From JACDAN01 sp035776735 (GTDB taxonomy: Bacteria > Actinomycetota > Thermoleophilia > Gaiellales > Gaiellaceae), in contig DASSSO010000136.1 of the NCBI GenBank assembly GCA_035776735.1, positions 1 to 27,344 of the forward strand: a stretch of DNA of 27,344 nucleotides, read 5' to 3'. Numbering within the stretch: position 1 is the first letter of the stretch; the number at the start of each line of letters is the position of its first letter. The notes under the pieces were generated by a model. That model was given only the letters and a program-made list of their open reading frames with translations. It searched no databases and had not been told where the DNA came from. Of this stretch, positions 23,946 to 27,344 are shown in pieces. Made by a program: the position numbers and the translations under genes.

Positions 23946-24841
23946 CGCGGCGCGAGCTCGCGCAGGATTTCCACCATCGCCGTGATCGCCGGCGGGCGCA
24001 GCGCGCCGGGAAGCGAGACGGCGAACACGTCCCGCCGTGGGCCCGACGGCTTCAACGGACGGATCGCGATGTCCTTTCGCGCCTGCGGCACGGAGAGGCT
24101 GGAGATCAGCGTGACGCCCATGCCCGCCGCGACCAGGCCCTGGGTGATCGGCGCGTGGTCGCTGAGATGGACGACGCGTGGCTCGAACCCGGCCGCCAGG
24201 CACGCGCGGTAGGTGATTCCGCTCGGCCCCGCCTGGACCGCCTGGACCCAGGCCTCGTCACGGAGGTCGCGCAGGCGAATCGCGTCCCTCCCGGCCAGTC
24301 GGTGGTCCTTCGCGAGCGCCACGTACAGCGGATCGACGAGCAGGTGCTCGGCTTGCAGGCCCTCCCAGGACGTGGGGGGAGGCTGGCCCCGCTCGCGGAA
24401 GGCGAGCGCGAGGTCCACGTCGCCGCCGCGCAGCCGCTGCACGCCGGCGCGCGTGCCCGCCTCGAGGAACGAGAGCTCGACCCCTGGATGGCGGCGCCGG
24501 AACATGCGGATGGCCTCGAGGACGAGGGTCGAGGCGGCCGTCGGGAAGGCGCACAGCCGGAGCCGGCCGGCGCCGAGGGCGGCGATCGCCTCGAGCTCGG
24601 CCTCCGCGGCGGCGAGGTGGCCGGCGATCGCCTCGGCCCGCTCGACCGCGACGCGGCCGGCGTCGGTGAGCCGCAGCCCGGTCGGCGTCCGCTCGAGCAG
24701 CCGGACGCCGGCCTCCTGCTCGAGCTTCGCCACCTGGCGCGAGACGGCGGGCTGCGTGAGGAAGAGCGCCCGGGCCGCGCGCGAGAAGGAGCCGTGGCGA
24801 ACAACCTCTCGGAGCAGCGCGAGCCGGCGTGGGTCGAGCAT
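23888..24841 (-). CDS. LysR-family transcriptional regulator
   Basis: 317 aa, typical. The winged helix-turn-helix is at residues 1-62: MLDPRRLALLREVVRHGSFSRAARALFLTQPAVSRQVAKLEQEAGVRLLERT. It is followed by a linker helix and a periplasmic-binding-protein-like effector domain (GRLRLCAFPTAASTLVLEAIRMFRRRHPGVELSFLEAG). The effector is unknown. ATG 24839-24841 is used since longer readings run into the MFS gene. Divergence from the MFS transporter across 33 bp is the classical LysR layout in which the regulator controls its neighbour. A minus-strand TATACG lies 8 nt before the ATG, suggesting a leaderless mRNA. Confidence 0.9.
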   Translation of the reverse strand: MLDPRRLALLREVVRHGSFSRAARALFLTQPAVSRQVAKLEQEAGVRLLERTPTGLRLTDAGRVAVERAEAIAGHLAAAEAELEAIAALGAGRLRLCAFPTAASTLVLEAIRMFRRRHPGVELSFLEAGTRAGVQRLRGGDVDLALAFRERGQPPPTSWEGLQAEHLLVDPLYVALAKDHRLAGRDAIRLRDLRDEAWVQAVQAGPSGITYRACLAAGFEPRVVHLSDHAPITQGLVAAGMGVTLISSLSVPQARKDIAIRPLKPSGPRRDVFAVSLPGALRPPAITAMVEILRELAPRYEPARRSAAVRPSSVAAP

Positions 24842-24874
24842 TACCAGATCGTATAGCACGAGGAAGAATCGGCA
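24842..24874. promoter_or_regulatory. Divergent LysR/MFS control region
   Basis: Only 33 bp separate the two starts. On the minus strand TATACG (24850-24855), preceded by TGC (a possible extended -10), serves the LysR gene. On the plus strand TATAGC (24852-24857) overlaps it, and AAGAAT (24864-24869) lies 5 nt before the MFS TTG. The overlap implies mutually exclusive polymerase binding. No clear LysR T-N11-A palindrome could be singled out. Confidence 0.4.
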
Positions 24875-26227
24875 TTGGCGCGCATGGGCAGCGATCGCCA
24901 AAGTGCACGCGTGCTCAGCTTCAGGCGCCTTTTCGGGGGCGAGGTCGATCCCGCCCTCAGGCCCGTGCTCGCCTCGGTCGGCTTCGGCGCGCTCGGCCAG
25001 TTCGCGTTCTTCGCCTTCTTCGCGATCTGGGCGCTCACCGAGCTCGGCGCCGAGGCGACCGAGGTCGGCCTCGCTTACACCTGCTCCGGCCTGGCGGCCG
25101 TGGTGGGCAGCCTCCTCGGTGGGCGCCTGTCCGACCGGGTCGGCCGGCAGCCGGTCATCGTCGCCGCGTCCGTGGTCCAGACCTTCACACCGGCCGTGCT
25201 GCTCGTTCCCCGCCTGCCGACCCTGGCGGCCTACGGGGTCCTGGTCGTCATGGGCTTCGTCCAGCCCGTCCGGGGGACGGCCCAACGGGCCCTCCTCGCC
25301 GACCTCGTCGGCGAGGGCGCGCGGGAAGAGGCCTACGGCGCGTTCCGCGTCGTCCTCAACGCCGGCGCGACCCTCGGGCCGCTTGCCGGCGCCGCGCTCG
25401 TCACCTGGCGCTGGGAGCCGCTTTTCGCCGGGATCGTCGCCGCCTACGCGTGCGCGCTCGTCGCCGCCCTGCGACTCCCCGAGAGCGCGAGGCAGGCCGG
25501 CACGGGAGGCGCCTCGCCGACCCTGCGGCCGCTCTTCCGCGACAGCGCACTGCTCGCCGTGTTCATCGCGGCGATCGGCGGCTGGTGCTCCTACGCGGCG
25601 TTCGAGCTCCTCGCTCCGATCTCGCTGACGCAGACGCACGGTCTGGCGCCGGCGACGTGGGGGCTCCTGTTCGCGATGAACCCGATCGTGATCGTGCTGC
25701 TCCAGATGCGGGTCACCCGGTGGACGGGAGGGACACCCCGCGGGGTCAAGCTCGCGGCGGGCGTGCTGCTCATGGCCTCGCCGTACCTCCTGCTGGAGGC
25801 GAGCGCGGCGCTTCCGGTCGTGGCCTTCGTCCTGCTGGTCGTCGTCCTCGGCGAGATGCTGTGGGCGCCGGCGTCGGAGGCGCTCGTCGCGGACCTGGCG
25901 CCGCCGGGGCTCCGCGGGGCCTATCTCGGGACGGCGAACGCCGCGAGCTGGCTCGGGCTCTCGCTGGCGCCGGCGATCGGCCTCCAGACGCGAGCCGCCT
26001 TCGGCGACGCCGGGATGTGGCTGCTCATCCTCGCGATCGGAGCGGCGGGCGCAGCGGTCTACCTCGTCGCCTGGCGGCAGGCAGAATCACGCCGTGATCG
26101 ATCTCCGGTCGGACACGCAGACGAGGCCGAGCCCGGCGATGCGCGAGGCGATCGCGTCCGCGGAGGTCGGCGACGAGCAGAAGCGGGAAGACCCGACGGT
26201 CAACCTGCTCGAGCAGCGGGCGGCTGA
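24875..26227 (+). CDS. Major facilitator superfamily transporter
   Basis: 450 aa with about 11-12 hydrophobic segments. The MFS motif between helices 2 and 3 is GGRLSDRVGRQPVIVAAS, close to the G-x-L-a-D-r-x-G-r-k-x consensus. No drug-class motif is distinct enough to name the substrate; multidrug or metabolite efflux are both possible. TTG 24875 is used because AGGAAG lies close upstream; an ATG at 24884 is the alternative. After the last helix (VYLVAWRQAESRR) the frame continues for over 40 Arg/Gly/Ala-rich residues that fully overlap the threonine aldolase gene, so the biological end may be earlier. Divergent from, and probably controlled by, the LysR regulator. Confidence 0.87.
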   Translation: MARMGSDRQSARVLSFRRLFGGEVDPALRPVLASVGFGALGQFAFFAFFAIWALTELGAEATEVGLAYTCSGLAAVVGSLLGGRLSDRVGRQPVIVAASVVQTFTPAVLLVPRLPTLAAYGVLVVMGFVQPVRGTAQRALLADLVGEGAREEAYGAFRVVLNAGATLGPLAGAALVTWRWEPLFAGIVAAYACALVAALRLPESARQAGTGGASPTLRPLFRDSALLAVFIAAIGGWCSYAAFELLAPISLTQTHGLAPATWGLLFAMNPIVIVLLQMRVTRWTGGTPRGVKLAAGVLLMASPYLLLEASAALPVVAFVLLVVVLGEMLWAPASEALVADLAPPGLRGAYLGTANAASWLGLSLAPAIGLQTRAAFGDAGMWLLILAIGAAGAAVYLVAWRQAESRRDRSPVGHADEAEPGDARGDRVRGGRRRAEAGRPDGQPARAAGG

Positions 26228-27137
26228 GGCCCTCGGACAGGAGGAGGCCGTCTTCGTCCCGACGGCGACGATGGCGAACGAGATCGCGCTGCGGCTCCAC
26301 GGCGAGCCGGGCGACGAGCTGCTCGCCGAGGAGCATTCCCACGTCCTGATCGCCGAGCTCGGCGGGCCGGCCGCCTTCACCGGCCTGCTCACCCGGCCGC
26401 TCCGCGGCGAGCACGGCCGGATCGGCGCGGACCAGATCCGCTCGGCGGCGAGGCTCTACGACGACTTCCACACGCCCAGGACGCGGGTCGTCTCGATCGA
26501 GAACACACACAACAGCGCCGGCGGGCGCGTCTGGCCACTCGAGGAGCTCGACGCCGTCGTGGACTGCTGCCGCGAGCTCGGCCTGAAGCTCCATCTCGAC
26601 GGCGCGAGGCTCTTCAACGCCGCGGTCGCGCTCGGCGTCCCGGCCGCGCGGATCTCCGGCCGGGCCGACACGGTCACGATCTGCCTCTCCAAGGGGCTCG
26701 GCTGCCCCCTGGGCGCCGTCGTCGCCGGCTCCTCGGAGCTGATGCTGCGCGCCCGCCGCCTCAAGCACATGTTCGGCGGCGCGATGCGCCAGGCGGGAAT
26801 CGTCGCCGCGGCCGGCGTGTACGCACTCGAGCACAACGTCGAGCGCCTCGCGGAGGACCATGCGCGCGCCCGCCGCCTCGCAGAGGGGCTCGCTGGCGCC
26901 GGCGTCCCGGTCGACGTCGAAGAGGTGGAGACCAACTTCGTCCAGATCGACCTGGTGCCGCTTGGCCTCGCGCAGCCAGAGGCGCTCGAGCGGGCGCACC
27001 GGGCCGGCGTCGGCATCTCGGCGACGATCCATCCGACGCGGCTGCGCGCGGTGACGCACCTCGACGTCACGGACGAGGACGTCGAGCAGGCGATCGAGAT
27101 CCTGCCGAAGGCACTCGGAGCCCTTGCCCACGCCTGA
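26094..27137 (+). CDS. Low-specificity L-threonine aldolase
   Basis: 347 aa PLP enzyme of fold type I that cleaves L-threonine (and often allo-threonine) to glycine and acetaldehyde. The N-terminus IDLRSDTQTRPSPAMREAIASAEVGDE is diagnostic, followed by EEAVFVPTATMANEIAL, EEHSHVLIAELGG, SIENTHNSAGGRVWPLEEL and HLDGARLFNAAVAL. The PLP lysine is Lys200 in CLSKGLGCPLGAVVAG. The end of the family is present (GISATIHPTRLRAVTHLDVTDEDVEQ). GTG 26094 overlaps the MFS frame by 134 nt; CAGAAT (26082-26087) lies 6 nt before it and no Shine-Dalgarno is seen, so a separate leaderless transcript is possible. The glycine it makes could feed the GCV operon 3 kb upstream. Confidence 0.93.
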   Translation: MIDLRSDTQTRPSPAMREAIASAEVGDEQKREDPTVNLLEQRAAEALGQEEAVFVPTATMANEIALRLHGEPGDELLAEEHSHVLIAELGGPAAFTGLLTRPLRGEHGRIGADQIRSAARLYDDFHTPRTRVVSIENTHNSAGGRVWPLEELDAVVDCCRELGLKLHLDGARLFNAAVALGVPAARISGRADTVTICLSKGLGCPLGAVVAGSSELMLRARRLKHMFGGAMRQAGIVAAAGVYALEHNVERLAEDHARARRLAEGLAGAGVPVDVEEVETNFVQIDLVPLGLAQPEALERAHRAGVGISATIHPTRLRAVTHLDVTDEDVEQAIEILPKALGALAHA

Positions 27138-27344
27138 GGGACTCGCGGCCGAGCTCTCGGGGATCATCCGGGAGGCCCAGGCGGAGAAGCGGCTGCCCAG
27201 CGTCAGCGGCGCGGCGGTCCGAGACGGGGAGCTCGTCTGGAGCGAGGCGGTCGGCATGGCGGACGTCGAGCGCGGAGAGGAGGCGACGCCCGACCACCAG
27301 TACCGGATCGCCTCGATCACGAAGACCGTCACCGCCGTCGGCGT
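27124..27344 (+). CDS. Beta-lactamase-fold serine hydrolase, N-terminal part (cut by window edge)
   Basis: The frame from TTG 27124 overlaps the aldolase stop by 14 nt and stays open to the window edge (73 codons). It reads a helix (GLAAELSGIIREAQAEKRLPS), the strand pair VSGAAVRDGELVWSEAVGMADVERGE, and YRIASITKTVTAVG. SITK is the SxxK catalytic motif (Ser64, Lys67) of the class C beta-lactamase/penicillin-binding-like family, which includes esterases and peptidases as well as beta-lactamases. No signal peptide is seen in the visible part, so a cytoplasmic esterase or peptidase is more likely than a secreted beta-lactamase. The remaining motifs lie outside the window. Confidence 0.82.
   Translation, partial: MPTPEGLAAELSGIIREAQAEKRLPSVSGAAVRDGELVWSEAVGMADVERGEEATPDHQYRIASITKTVTAVG

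Noticed and set aside
24842..25639. N-terminal extension of the LysR frame
   Set aside because: It is the antisense of the MFS gene; LysR proteins start near MLDPRRL, which is at 24841.

Overview
This is a high-GC (roughly 70% by eye), gene-dense bacterial chromosome segment dominated by a division and cell wall (dcw) cluster. Four features point to Actinomycetota, most likely a deep lineage such as Thermoleophilia: ftsZ follows ftsQ with no ftsA between them; MurE carries the DNPR motif of meso-diaminopimelate ligases; GTG and TTG starts are very common; and several genes have a -10-like hexamer only 6-9 nt before the start codon, as expected for leaderless mRNAs. The placement is an inference from gene content, not from a marker-gene tree.

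Layout. (1) 1-2779, all on the minus strand: the N-terminal part of a GAF-domain protein cut by the window edge, a short beta-propeller remnant, a small unknown ORF, an arsR-SRPBCC pair behind a clear palindromic operator, and an ECF sigma factor overlapping an O6-methylguanine methyltransferase gene. (2) 2813-4041, plus strand: a PfkB-family sugar kinase and an MmcQ/YjbR-family protein. (3) 4090-18667, plus strand: mraZ, rsmH, ftsL-like, ftsI, murE, murF, mraY, murD, ftsW, murG, murC, murB, ftsQ, ftsZ. It opens with a four-repeat MraZ box, and most junctions overlap by 1-4 nt. The exceptions are a hairpin-bearing gap before murE and short gaps before ftsQ and ftsZ. (4) 18712-22977, plus strand: the glycine cleavage operon gcvT-gcvH-gcvPA-gcvPB with a two-subunit P protein. 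(5) 22978-27344: a cluster of hairpins, a small membrane protein (minus), an ankyrin-repeat protein (plus), a LysR regulator (minus) divergent from an MFS transporter (plus), an L-threonine aldolase, and the start of a beta-lactamase-fold serine hydrolase cut by the window edge.

How the genes work together. MurB-F, MraY and MurG build lipid II, while FtsW, FtsI, FtsL, FtsQ and FtsZ build the septum. MraZ, and probably a separate ftsZ promoter, control dosage. The GCV genes oxidise glycine to CO2, NH3 and methylene-THF. The nearby threonine aldolase can supply glycine, but nothing in the sequence ties the two units together.

I found no CRISPR array, insertion sequence, tRNA or rRNA, and nothing I would call a new biological system. 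The most interesting signals are regulatory: the arsR operator-promoter, the MraZ box, the recurrent leaderless-start architecture, perfect hairpins in intergenic gaps, and two overlaps of about 135-140 nt that give membrane proteins arginine-rich tails.
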